The translations under genes and the position numbers were made by a program. Of a stretch of DNA of 64,000 bases, positions 11,393-22,600 are shown piece after piece. Positions within the stretch are counted from its first letter, which is position 1, and each line of letters opens with the position of its first letter. Source of the DNA: Stomoxys calcitrans (taxonomy: Eukaryota > Arthropoda > Insecta > Diptera > Muscidae); contig NC_081552.1 of the NCBI RefSeq assembly GCF_963082655.1, forward strand, positions 190,290,075 to 190,354,074, read 5' to 3'. A model generated the notes under the pieces. That model saw only the letters and a program-made list of their open reading frames with translations, made no database searches and was not told where the DNA came from.

Positions 11393-11516
11393 AAAGCCGT
11401 AACAGAACACCGCATGAGAAATTTCAGCCTAATCCGACGAAAATTATGGCGTGGTTATTATGGTGGGTTTAATAAGTAATGCTGAAATATTTTTAGTGGA
11501 CAAATATATAGGGTAA
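11393..11516. other. Unassigned spacer
   Basis: Short stretch between the minisatellite and an old SINE. It contains an HLE-like phrase (GAAATTTCAGCCTAATCCG). Confidence 0.3.
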
Positions 11517-11670
11517 CCGGGGCACATAAGCTAACATGCCTGTCTATTTCGCCGAAAAGTTTACGCTTTTAAATACTGGCAGGAACATCAAAGGCATTTT
11601 TAGGGGTGGTATGATTACCCCTAGTTAATGCTGGCGACATATATGAGTATTTCTGCCCCGTAAATCCCGA
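11517..11670 (+). mobile_element. Old, diverged SINE1 relic
   Basis: Weak but ordered similarity to SINE1: GCTAACATGCCTGTCTAT (A-box flank), TTTTTAGGGGTGGTATGATT, CCTAGTTAATGCTGGCGAC, then TATGAGTATTTCTGCC. The B box is unrecognisable. It is much more diverged than other copies, so the family has been active over a long time. Confidence 0.55.
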
Positions 11671-12389
11671 GATCCCTTGAATCATATTGAACTGACAGAC
11701 AGCAAATGCACGGACGGACAGCGCCATATTGACGAAGTGAAGCATATAAAAACTTCCAGAGATTCCTAAATATAATTGCTTTAGGGCGAAAAATTATTAA
11801 TCAAAGTTGTTTATTTAAATTTGTTATAATGTAGCATCTTTTTATTTAGTCAATTAATCAACTACCACTTACCAATACATGCTCAACATCGTGATGAGTT
11901 TTAAATGTCAATATTGGTATGCTTCATTTGGCATTGTCATTATCATGATGCCATTATGGAAAATGCATTTTGAGAGGTGCGCACAACGCCGGGAGTGAAT
12001 GAATGAATTAAACTGTAAACAAATCGAAATTCTTTTATTCAATGACCTACAAATTTCCATCATTTTTATAAGTGCTGATGATGTGAGGACATCAGCAAAG
12101 ATGTTGTCTTGTCTGTGAATGCACCATGCACATTCATTGTTCGATAACAACTTTTCAAAATATGTCTTTGGCGGCGACGAAGGTATATTGCGCCGTACAG
12201 TGTTGCCAAATCGAAAAACTTTGGAAATAATTCTGGGACTTTTGAACGGATAGAGATGTGTACACTGAACTTTACACAGTCAATGTTGAGGTGTTTTCCA
12301 ATAAGTATGCAAAATTTGGGGATCCCAGTGCGGGTTAGAAATCAAAAATGGTGCATATTGATCTCGTGGTGAACATAGGGTACTTAATT
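11671..12389. other. Unassigned AT-rich sequence
   Basis: No gene or element recognised. A GGACGGACAG stretch near 11713 recalls the GTCY-type microsatellite of HLEs in reverse, but no adjoining HLE body is visible. Confidence 0.35.
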
Positions 12390-13915
12390 TATTGATATCT
12401 GAAGGTGGGGCGGACCCTCCCCCTTACCCTAATTTTCCGAAACGCCAGATCTAGGAGATGGGTGGTGTGATTTAACCGACATATTGCTTGCCCTCTTATG
12501 GTAATCTAAAAACCAAAATTTGCTATCAAAATTTCGAATGGGGTACCTAGGGGGGACGCCCCTTCCCCAAAATCTACCAAATATATATATAGACCAATCA
12601 CGACAATATGAGACTCAAATGAAAGGTATTTAAGATTAAAAAAGGACAAAGTGTTTGGGGGCCCACTCCAACCCCCCAAAACACCCCTAAATTGGCCATA
12701 TTTACCGACCATGGCAATATGGGACTCAACTGAAAGGTATTTGCAAATATAATACGAATCTGATATCAACATGTGGGACCAAGTGTTTGGGAGGTCACCC
12801 CTCTCCCAAACACCCCCCTAAGGGGAAAAATTTACGACCAAAGCAATATGGAACTCAAATGAAAGGTCTTTCATGAATCTGACATCAATGTTCAGGAAAA
12901 AGTATCTATGGGTCAACCTCACAGCCATAACATCACCCAAATATGATGTATTTGCTGACCATTGCAATATGGGGCTCAAATAAGAGGTATTATAAAGTAG
13001 AATGCGAAACTGATATATATTTTCACTGCCAAGTCACTGAGTGGCCGCCCCATTCCCCAAAACTCCCTCCAAACAGGACATGTATGCCGAGTATAGAAAT
13101 ATGTGGCTTAAATGAAAGGTATTTGGGGTAGACCACGGATCTGATATCAACATTCGGGTCCAACGGTCTATGGGACGTCCCACCCCCAAAACAAACCCCA
13201 AATAGGACATATTTGCTCACCATGCCAATTTGGGTCTTAAAGAGAGTGGAACTCTATAGTGACTGTTTTGGGTCCCATACCCAAACCGGACATATTTGTT
13301 GACGTTTGCCAAATGGGGTTTAAATGAAAAGTATGTGAGATTAGAAAACCAATTTGGAGTCCATTGGCAATATGGGGTTTAAATATATGATATTTGAGAG
13401 TAGAGCACGATGATGACATATTCAGGGTTATGTGTTTGGAGGATCACCCCACTCCCCAAAACACACCTAACTCGGACATGTTTACCGACCATGACAATGT
13501 GGGGCATAAATGATAGGTATTGGAGAGTAGAACACGTAATTGATACCCACTTTCGGCCCCCCAATTTTCTGGGGGTCTACCCCTTTCCCAAAACAGCAAT
13601 TATTTAATTACCAACTGATATCCAAATGTGGAACTGTGCATTCGGGGCACCGTCCCTACCCCAAAACAACCCACAAACAGTAGAAAATCACCGACCATGG
13701 CAATATGTGGCTCAAAAGATATTTGAGATTAGAAAACGGAAACTTTCCTTACACCAATGACATAAACTTCCCCTAAACCAATGACAACATGGGGCTTAAA
13801 TAAATGGTATTTAAGATTAGAGCACGATGCTGATAATTTTTTCAGGACTACGAGTCTGGGGGACCACCACACCCCCGAAAACACCCCTAAATCGGACATA
13901 TGTATTGAACCAAAA
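12390..13915 (-). repeat. Family G tandem array, reverse orientation
   Basis: Reverse complement of the 3230-4995 family: CATATGGGACTCAAATGAAAGG-type phrases split across monomers, GACCATGGCAATATG, and CCCCCAAACACC. It starts near 12400 with the family terminal segment (CCCTCCCCCTTACCCTAA and CACCACCCATCT-type in reverse). It is truncated at both outer edges and directly followed by an HLE-A element. Confidence 0.75.
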
Positions 13916-13924
13916 TTGGTGTGT

Positions 13925-14397
13925 GTATGCTTGACCGTCTAGACAGTCTAAGTCGATCTAGTCATGTTCGTCCATCCGCCGTCTGTCTATCCGTCCTTCC
14001 GAGGGTCTCTCTCTCTCTGTCCGTCGGTCTGCTTCTCTGTTGTTTGTTTGTCACTCCGCCTGTCTGTCCGTCTGGGAATCAAGATAGGCGCATAAGGCGT
14101 TCGACCGCTATCGGTCGTTGGCATTGCAAATCATATCGGTCCAGATTCGGATAGTGCTCCCATATGAAGTGGTGCTTTGACTTTCTTGATCCCCTAGAAG
14201 CCGCAATATTTATTTAGTTTGGCTGAAATTTCCCAAACAGTCTTTTGTTGTTATTTTCAACTATCGTGTACGGTCCTAATCGGTGTATAACCTGATATAG
14301 CTACCCTATAAGCCGATCTCATGACTTGACGCGTTAAGCCCCTAGAAGCTGGAATTATTATCCAATTGGGCTGAAATTTTTAACGTGTATAGCGGAA
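13925..14397 (+). mobile_element. HLE-A element, left part (split by a LINE-A fragment)
   Basis: Starts inside the HLE leader (GTCTAAGTCGATCTAGTC) with a degenerate GTCY microsatellite (about 13965-14078), then monomers with ACCTGATATAGC. Continuation after the LINE insert is at 15239-15842. The first leader bases with TACCCTCCACC are missing. Confidence 0.65.
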
Positions 14398-15238
14398 GTA
14401 GTATAGCAAGTTGCCTACAGTGGAACCTGTCTCCTTGGGTGGAGAGAATGTTCCATTTACAGAAAGCGCAAAATACCTGGGTGTTTTGCTGGACAGCAAA
14501 TTGAACTTCAAATCCAACATTTTGGAAAGGGCAAGAAAGGCAACTCTTTCGTTATACACCTGCAGGAGAGCCATTGGCAAAAGTTGGGGGTTTCGACCGC
14601 GTGTCATGCATTGAGTATATGCAGTTGTCAGACCTATAATGCTATATGGTGTTGTGGTCTGGTGGACGGCGCCTCAAAAGTCCACCTACTGCTCAATACT
14701 TAACCGGATCCAAAGTATGGCTTGTTTGTGGATCCAGCCGCACTGAGGACGACACCATCTGATGCACTGAATTAAATGCTACATCTAATGCCTCTGAGCA
14801 TTGTGGCTACCCAAATTGCAGCGACCACAGCTGTGAGGTTAAGAGTGCTTTCTCATTGGTCATGTGGCGGCTACGGACACTGTGGCACTTACCAGGGATA
14901 TGGTAGTTCAAGTCGGTTCTATCAGGAATAGTGGTACAGTATTTTTTATCAAAAAGCAGCTCCGGCAGGGTATAATCCACACTGCCTGGACCATCGGATA
15001 TTGTTTCAAGGATAACACAGTGTCCGTAGCCGCCACATGACCAATGAGAAAGCTCCCTTAACCTCACGGCAGTGGTCGCTGCAATTTGGGTAGCCACAAT
15101 GTCCGGAGGCATAAGATGTATAGACTTCTATACGGATGGTTCCAAACTAAATGACCTGGTGGGCTTTGGGGTGTACTCTAAAAATCTAGAGTTGGTCATA
15201 TCGAAAAGATTACCCGACCACTCCAGGGATACTGGAAT
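14398..15238 (+). pseudogene. LINE-A fragment with an internal inverted segment
   Basis: Forward text encodes the end of an RT domain (LPTVEPVSLGGENVPFTESA, KYLGVLLDSKLNFKSNILE, PIMLYGVVVWWTAPQKS) and later the RNase H start (IDFYTDGSKLNDLVGFGVYS). Between them 14887-15119 is inverted: its reverse strand reads LDLNYHIPGK-like and GYGHCVILETISDGPG. About 95 bp of that inverted block (15016-15111) duplicates 14789-14884 as a reverse complement, so the region can fold back on itself. It is nested in an HLE-A element. Confidence 0.8.
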
Positions 15239-15842
15239 CTGCGGGTAGGCCTCTAGCGACATCTAAGCTGATGTAGCTCCCATATAAACCAATCTCGTAT
15301 CTTAACATATTTAGTCGCTAGAGGGCGTTGTTCATATTCGATTTGGCTAAAATGTTGTACAACGACTTCTTCTATGACCATAAAGATAAGTGCCAAATAT
15401 GGTCTGAATCTGTCTATAACCTGTTATAGCTCCCATATAAACAGATCTTCCGAGCCTACTTCTTAAGCCTATAGATGGCAGAATTCCCATCCGATTGGGC
15501 TGAAATTTTATACAATTTCAGCTATGATCTCCAACAGGCGTGCCAAATATGGTCTGAATCGGTTTATAACCTGATATAGCTCCCATATAAACCGATTTCT
15601 CGATATCAATACTTGAGTCCCTATAGGGCGCAATTTTTATCCGATTTGTCTTCCACTGTGGTCCCCAACAGCCAAACCAAGTATGGCCCTAATTGGTACA
15701 AACTTGGTATAGCTCCAATAGCGTAGCAATTTTTATCCATTGTCTTTTGTTTGCCTATAAAGAGACATCCGGCAAAGACCTTGACAAATGCGATCCATGG
15801 TGGTGGGTTCCTAAGATTCAGCCCGGCCGAACTTGTTTTTAT
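15239..15842 (+). mobile_element. HLE-A element, right part with 3' end
   Basis: Monomers with GATGTAGCTCCCATATAAAC and AACCTGATATAGCTCCC, then the 3' end: CATGGTGGTGGGTTCC (subterminal repeat), AGATTCAGCCCGGCCGAAC (hairpin), TTGTTTTTATT. It continues 13925-14397 across the LINE-A insertion. Confidence 0.7.
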
Positions 15843-16085
15843 TACGAAAGTTGGATATAGTGCTTTCTGAGGAATCTAGTTGAATATTTTAGGTCCTAGC
15901 TTGAAATTGTTACACTTAGTATACATTTATATGGAATTTATTGCAAAACCACAAACTGTAGCCAGTACCACTACTGCGGCTGTAATAAAATGTGTAGTTT
16001 GTCTCAGAAATTCCTGCTGATTTGGCTTAGCCATGTCCGTCTGTCCGCATATCCTTTCTGTGATGATAATCAGCCTGTCGTTGTT
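15843..16085. other. Unassigned spacer
   Basis: AT-rich, with no recognised gene or element between two HLEs. Confidence 0.35.
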
Positions 16086-16738
16086 TTTTTGCACCCACCG
16101 CTATTGGTTAGGGGGTATGTTCATTTAGTCATTTCGTTTGGAACACATCGACTCTACAAAGTGTATATATTTCGGATGGTTGTAAAATTTTAAGACAATT
16201 TAACGATGTGCGTGTGTCTGTACGTCCGCGTGTCTGTCCGTCCGTGTGTCTGTCAGTTGTAATCACGCTACAGTCTTTAAAAATTGAGATATTGAGTTGA
16301 AATTTTTCACAGACTCGTATTTCTTCTATACGCAGGGTATGTTCTTGAATGGACCACATCGGACTATATTTGGATAAGGGTGCCATATAGACCGATCTGG
16401 CCATTAAGGGTCTTAGGGTCTAAGGGTCCTATAACAGGCGTGTTTTACCCAATTTTTGCTGACATTTTTCGCAGTCAGTTTTATTAGGCCTGCCGATATT
16501 CGAACCGAAAGTGGTTCAGTTCAAAACATATTTGAATATAGCTGCCATATAGACCGATCTGCCGATTTTTGGTCTTAGGCCTATAACAGGCGCATTTGTT
16601 ACGGGATTTCGCTAAAATTCAGAACAGTGAGTTTTATTAGGCCCGACAATATGCGAACCAAAAATTGTCCAGATGGGAACATATTTGGATATGGCTGACA
16701 CATAGATCGATCTGCTGCTTTCGGGTCCTAGGCCTATT
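16086..16738 (+). mobile_element. HLE-B element, left part (split by SINE1)
   Basis: 5' leader (TTTTGCACCCACCGCTATTG, CATTTAGTCATTTCGTTTGG), GTCY-type stretch at about 16200-16258, then monomers with GCCATATAGACCGATCTG. It is interrupted at 16739 by a SINE1 with an 11-bp duplication; the array resumes at about 17055. Confidence 0.7.
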
Positions 16739-17054
16739 GCAAATTTTGCCCATGCACATTCCACTAAGCAACAGGGGCAAACTTCTCACATATGAATGAG
16801 TGCAGTCCGATTCAAGTTTTAAGCTCAATGATAAGAGATCTACTTTTTATAGCCTAGTCCGAACAGTGTGCCGCAGTGCGACACCTCTTTGGAGAGAAGT
16901 TTTACATGGCATAGTACCTCACAAATGTTGCCAGTATTAGGAGGGGAAAACCACCGTTGAAATTTTTTTCTGATAGTCTCGCCAGGATTCGAACCCAGGC
17001 GTTCAGCGTCATAGGGGGACATGCTAACCTCTGCGCTACGGTGGCCTCCTAGGC
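16739..17054 (-). mobile_element. SINE1 copy with target-site duplication
   Basis: Reverse-strand full-length copy: tail at left (GCAAATTTTGCCCATGCAC), B box GGATTCGAACCC at about 16987, A box region CTCTGCGCTACGG at the right. Flanked by CTAGGCCTATT at 16728-16738 and 17055-17065, a clean 11-bp target-site duplication inside an HLE-B array. Both internal promoter boxes are intact. Confidence 0.93.
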
Positions 17055-18797
17055 CTAGGCCTATTACAGGCGCATTTATTATCCGGCTTCGCTGGAATTC
17101 GGAACAGACTCCCTATATCTCTCCCGAATATAGTCTAGATGCGGCTATATTTAGATATAGCTGTCATAGAGACCGATCTTTAGCTTTAGGGTCTAAAGAC
17201 CATAAAAGGCGCATTTATTCTCCGATTTTGCTTGAATTTAAGCAGTGAGTTGCACTTGGGGCCTCGACACCCGACCCGAATATGGTTTATATCGGACCAT
17301 ATATACATATAGCTGCCATATAGACCGATATACCGATTTAGAGTCTTAAGCCTATAACAGGCGCATTTATGACAGGATTTCGCTGAAATTCAAAACAGTC
17401 AGTTATATTAGGCCCGACAATATGCGAGCCTAGAATTGTCCAGATCGGAACACATTTGGATGTAGCTGCTGATTTTGGGTCCTAGGCCTATATCAGGCGC
17501 ATTTATTACCCGGTTTCGCTGAAATTTGGAACAGTGAGTTATATTAAGACTCCCCACATTTGTCCCGAATATGGTCCAGATCGGGCTATATTTAGATATA
17601 GCTGCCGTAAATGTTTTTACCCGATTTTGCTGAAATTTTAAGCAGTGAGTTGCACTTGGGGCCTCGACATCCGACCCGAATATGGTGTATATCGGACCCT
17701 ATTTATATATAGCTGCCATATAGACCGATATTAGGGTCTTAGACCTATAACAGACATATTTATTACCCGACTTCATTGAAATTCGGAACAGTGAGTTGAA
17801 GCAAGACTTCCAATATCTGTCCCGAACATGGTCCAGATCGGTCTGTATTTAGATATAGCTGCCATAGAGATCAATTTTCTGCTTTAGGGTCTAAAGACCA
17901 TAAAAGGCGCGTTTTTTGCTGAAATTTGGAACAGTGAGCTGCTTTAAGACTCCCGATATCCAACCCAAATATGGTCCAGATCGGGCCATACTTAGATATA
18001 GCTGTCTTATAGATCGATCATCTGAATTATGGCTTAATCACATGAACGGCGCACATGTTACCCGATTTCGCAAATTTGCATATATCATTTATTTTAGCCC
18101 AGAGACAAACGCTATTAATTTTGGTAAAAATCGGTTCAGATTTAGATAAAGCTCCCATATATATATAATACCCGATTTACACTTATAAGAGCGTAGTTAC
18201 TACAATTTTCAACGCATTTGCTTGAAATTTGATATTTTACGTGTACTACTCACCATTTATGAAACCTTAGCAGCATTATCGAAAAATGGTCTGATCTAGT
18301 CCAGACTCACCAAAGATGTCGAGGGTCTAACACAATTCACTGATCCATATGATAACTTTATCCAAATATAGTCCGATCTACTCCGTATTCTGGATGTGTA
18401 GGTCTCTAATACAACTCATTGTTCCCAAATTCAGCAAAATCGGTTAGTAAATCTACCTTTTAGGACCATAGACCCTAAACCTAGAGATCGGTATATATAA
18501 CAGTTATATCCAAATATATACCGATTTGGACAGTATACGCCACGGATGCTGATAAGCCTAACACTGGAAACTAAGGCAAATTTCAACGAAATCATATAGC
18601 AAATTAGCTTTTTGTGGGCGCAAGACCTTAGGTCGGTTAATATGGCAGATATATCCAAGTATGGACCCATGTTTACCACACTCAATGCAAATGTCGAGGG
18701 GTCTAATAAAACTCAATGTGCTAAATTTCAGCAAAATCGGTTAATTATTGCGTTTTTAAGAGCCTAAAACCTTTAGGCAGAAGACCGGTATACGTAA
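17055..18797 (+). repeat. HLE-B array, continuing, with a reversed block at the right
   Basis: Tandem monomers of about 150 bp (TATAGCTGCCATATAGACCG, CGCTGAAATTCGGAACAG). Up to about 18180 they run forward. From about 18230 to 18797 the monomers are in the opposite orientation (CAGCAAAATCGGTTA, GAGATCGGTATATATAACAG). The array stops at 18797 where mariner sequence begins, so no 3' terminus is visible. Confidence 0.7.
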
Positions 18798-20530
18798 TGG
18801 GTGATTTTTTAGCTATTATCTTTTTGGCAACACTGGTTTAAACTGCGCACGCACGTTTCGTGTTTTGTTTCACTGTCAAACATCTTCAGTTTGGTCTATA
18901 ATCTAATCATGAATCGTCTTATAAACGAGCAACGCTTGAAACATATTGAATTTTACTATCAAAATGCACAGACCACCTGTTAAGAAAGTTAATCGCGCGA
19001 TTCTTCCATTCCACCAACGAAGCTCATTTTTGGCTCAATGGGTATGTAAATAGCCAAAATTGTCAATTTTGGAGTGAAGATCAGCCAGCAAGCATTGCAA
19101 GAGCTACCAATGCATCCAGTTTTTTGCCGCGTATGGGCTGGTGGCATCATTGGACCGTACTTCTTCTAAGATAATGCGAATCGTAATGTAACTGTGAATG
19201 CTTAGCGCTACCGTGAGATGATTTCCAACTTTTTTTTGTGCCCAAAATGCAAGAGCTTGACTTGCATGTCATGTGGTTTCATCAAGACGGCGCCACATGC
19301 CACACAGCATGCGTCACAATGGCCTCATTGAGATGCGAGTTCGGTGAACATTTTATCTGACGTTTGGGACCGGTCAATTGACCGCCTAGATCGTGCAATT
19401 TAATGCCTTTAGACTATTTTTTGTGGCACTATGTTTAAGCTAATGTCTATACAGACAACCCCGCTTCAATTGACGCATTGAATGACAACATTAAAGCATT
19501 TATTTGTGAGATACCGGCCGAAATTGTACTAAGCGGATAGAAAAATTGTGTTCAGCGACAAAGCTCATTTTTTGCTCAATGGTTACGTAAATAAGCAGAA
19601 TTGTCCATTTTGAAATGAAGATCAGACAGAAAGCATTTCAAGACCAATGCACCCGGAAAAAGTCACCGTTTGTTGCGGTTTATGGGCTGGTGGCATAATT
19701 GGACCGTACTTCTTCAAAGATAATGCGAATCGTAAAGTAACTGTGAATTGTGAGCGCTACCGTGAGATGATTTCCAACTTTTTTTTGTGCCCAAAATGCA
19801 AGAGCTTGACTTGCATGTCATGTGGTTTCATCAAGACGGCGCCACATGCCACACAGCATGCGTCACAATGGCCTCATTTAGAGGCGAGTTCGGTGAACAT
19901 TTTATCTGACGTTTGGGACCGGTCAATTGACCGCCTAGATCGTGCAATTTAATGCCTTTAGACTATTTTTTGTGGCGCTATGTTAAAGCTCATGTCTATA
20001 CAGACAACCCCGCTTCAATTGACGCATTGAATGACAACATTAAAGCATTTATTTGTGAGATACCGGCCGAAATTGTACTAAGCGGATGGAAAAATTGTGT
20101 TCAGCGACAAAGCTCATTTTTTGCTCAATGGTTACGTAAATAAGCAGAATTGTCCATTTTGAAATGAAGATCAGCCAGAAGCATTGCAAAAGCTACCAAT
20201 GCATCCGGAAAAAGTCACAGTTTGTTGCGGTTTATGGGCTGGTGGCATCATTGGACCGTACTTCTTAAAAGATGATGTTAACCGGTCAATTGGCCGCCTA
20301 GATCATGCGATTAACCGCCTTTAGACTACTTTTTGTGGCGCTATGTTAAAGCTCATGTCTATACAGACAAGCCCGCTTCAATTGACGCATTGGAGCATTT
20401 ATTTGTGAGATACCGGCTGAAATGTTGGAAACAGTATGCCAAAATTGGACTAAGCGGTTGGATCATTTAAGGCGCAGTCAAGGTCAACATTTGCTTGAAA
20501 TAATAGTCAAACTTTCATGCATTTTTCTGA
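18798..20530 (+). mobile_element. Tc1/mariner relic with tandemly triplicated transposase core
   Basis: Starts with GGGTGATTTTTTAGC and a start-like ATGAATCGTCTTATAAACG at 18909, then jumps (near 19018) from the N-terminal part into the catalytic core, as in the 6020-6419 copy. The core then occurs three times in the same orientation: AGCTCATTTTTGGCTCAATG begins at 19021, with equivalent points at 19562 and 20111 (spacings 541 and 549). Readable pieces include WCGLWAGGIIG/VCCGLWAGGIIGPYFFKD-type text, CERYREMISNFF, MPLDYFLWRYVKAHVYTD and IPAEIVLSGWKNCVQRQSS. The third copy has an internal deletion near 20277 and reaches a C-terminal CQNWTKRLDHLRRSQGQH. Stops and frameshifts make it non-functional. 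Confidence 0.8.
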
Positions 20531-21350
20531 ATTGTATGTGTTTTTTTGAAAAACTTTCCAAAATCATCCGTAAGTTCCTAGCGTTGAACCATCCAGATCG
20601 CTTTAAAAAGTCCAACAACTTGCGATTGCTCACATCCGCTAAATCAGACAGGTTTTCAAAGAAATAAGAACCTAAAGTGGAACTCCTTCTGACTGCCAGT
20701 GCGGGACGAACACACAGTAGATGTTCTATGGGCTCTTCTTCCTCGATGTCCTCATAGCTTTGGCAAAAGTCGTTACTGGCAACCTTCAGTCTGTCAGCAT
20801 GTTCTCCGATTAGACAGTGACCTGTCATGACGGACACAATGACTGAGAAGTCTGATCTTGCCAGTGACAGTAAAGCGGTAGACCTCTTCAAGTCTAGATA
20901 AGGTCACATGGTTTTGGAATGCTCACAGCCCGCTCTTTGTGACCATCCATCATTCGTTGACTTGAGGACTTGGTTCTGAAAACTTAGCTTACATGTCGCT
21001 AGAGGCATACCCACAGACTCCAGTATCCCGGGTATGTGTAGGGTAGTTCCTAGTCTCGCAAGCTCGTGCGCTTTAAAATTCCCCGACATATTTATGTGGC
21101 CCGGCACCCAGAACAGGTGAATATTGAACTGTTCAGCCATATTGTTGAGAGATTTGCGACAGTTGAGGACCGCTTTTGAATTTAGAAATACGTTCTATGG
21201 TGATTTAATGACTGTCTGATAAGATCTTAGCCACTTCTTCGACCGCAAGGTGCTCCGCTTGATACACACTGCAGTGGTCGGGTAACCTCCTCAATCCGAC
21301 CAGTTCTAGTTTTTCACAGTTCAACCCCAAAGCCCACCTGGATGACGAAG
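20484..21350 (-). pseudogene. LINE-A fragment, RNase H to near the C-terminus
   Basis: Reverse strand, reading from 21350 down: an RNase H segment (LRRLPDHCSVYQAEHLAVEE), then MAEQFNIHLFWVPGHINMSG (RNase H C-terminal WVPGH motif), LARLGTTLHIPG, then LLSLARSDFSVIVSVMTGHC, EEEPIEHLLCVRPALAVRRS (zinc-knuckle-like region, one cysteine lost) and LLDFLKRSGWFNARN. Frameshifts lie near 20891 and 21140. The left end overlaps or abuts the mariner relic. The same C-terminal block is in the 32400-36034 copy. Confidence 0.8.
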
Positions 21351-22600
21351 TTACTATATTTCCATCCTATACTGGGGCAGGGTATATTGTAAAAACCAAT
21401 TTTCTACACTATTCCCACCAATTTCCATTCTATATGTCCCACTGTCTTTGAAACTATAGCTGTTTAGTTTTATCCCATATTAATAGGTAACAATTAAAAA
21501 TGACAAATAGATTGAGGGTTATGTGTGCAGGTTACCGCAATTAAATTAAAATAGCAAACAAGCGTCAGACAAAGTGCTATTTATCTGCCCACAGCTGTTG
21601 TTGGTCGTTCGCAGCCCCACAAACCAGATTCTCGCATTCATTCCCAAACGCTGCGAGTACCACCAACACAATAGGAAGGCTTTGTGTTCTATCGAAGCGC
21701 GCTAACAATGGACGTGGGATTTCCTTTGACAATAATGTGATTTGCATTTAAATGTTTTTATTTTCTCTAAACTTTTTTAAGTGTTTTTTTTTGTTTTTGT
21801 GTGTGTGTGTTCTTTTAAAATCACATTCTCGTTGTAGTTTGGTTAAGATTGAAAGTGTTGTTGGCCGTATTGTTTCACTGAGTCTTGTTTTATTGTTTTA
21901 GGCCAAAAAATTTCTTTTATTTCGATGAGATTATAATAAAAACTAATGTCCAATCAAGGTTAGTCATCATTAGATTTGAGCAATTGTTGGTTTGCGCTTC
22001 CAATGCTATCAGCTTGTTTGTTGTTCAACTCGGTTCCAGTACAACATTTAAGCATTTTTTTCTATTTTCGAGTGCTACAAAAACTAATAAATCATAGCAT
22101 TTAATAACTCACAGTGACATTAATTTATGTTTTAAGCTTTCATTGGAACGCTCCCCAAAACAGAAATTTTAAGAATTCTTACCCAAAATAATTCGATGAT
22201 CCAGTCACTTAAAGCTAACCATAAATGTATCGCATAGCTCGCCTGGCTTATACCAGTGATACCCCAGGCCGCGACGATGTGGTTTGGCTTGTGTTGGTGA
22301 CCGTTGGTCTTCCTATTGTCGCCTTTCGAATCTATTCCCTAGTTGTGGTTGTTTATTTTCCTTTTATGCCGTTGCGGTTTGGATGACGCCCACCTGCCAT
22401 GAAAATCACCGCACTGCTGTTGCCTTTTTGTTGTTATTGCCTATTTATTTCACCGATCGATTGTAAGGTAATCAATTTTTATGCACACTGTTTTTGTTTT
22501 TTTTGCCGTTTTGCTTCCCCATAGTCTGTGGTCTGGTTGCTATTATTTGTTGTTTCTGTTGTTGTTGTTTTTTTTTTTTATACATATATTATCTTTGTTT
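21351..22600. other. Unassigned, apparently unique sequence
   Basis: No gene model supported. GT-rich and T-rich tracts (about 21787-21812, 22555-22580). Short open frames lack splice or start context. Candidate intronic or intergenic regulatory sequence only by default. Confidence 0.45.

Noticed and set aside
10022..11410. Overlapping reverse-strand frames with 17-residue peptide repeats in the minisatellite
   Set aside because: They follow from the 51-bp period. Frames overlap one another, jump with indels, and lack start or splice context.
16975..17050. tRNA gene calls at the heads of SINE1 copies
   Set aside because: A and B boxes belong to the SINE; every copy continues into the same 230-bp body, and several have target-site duplications.
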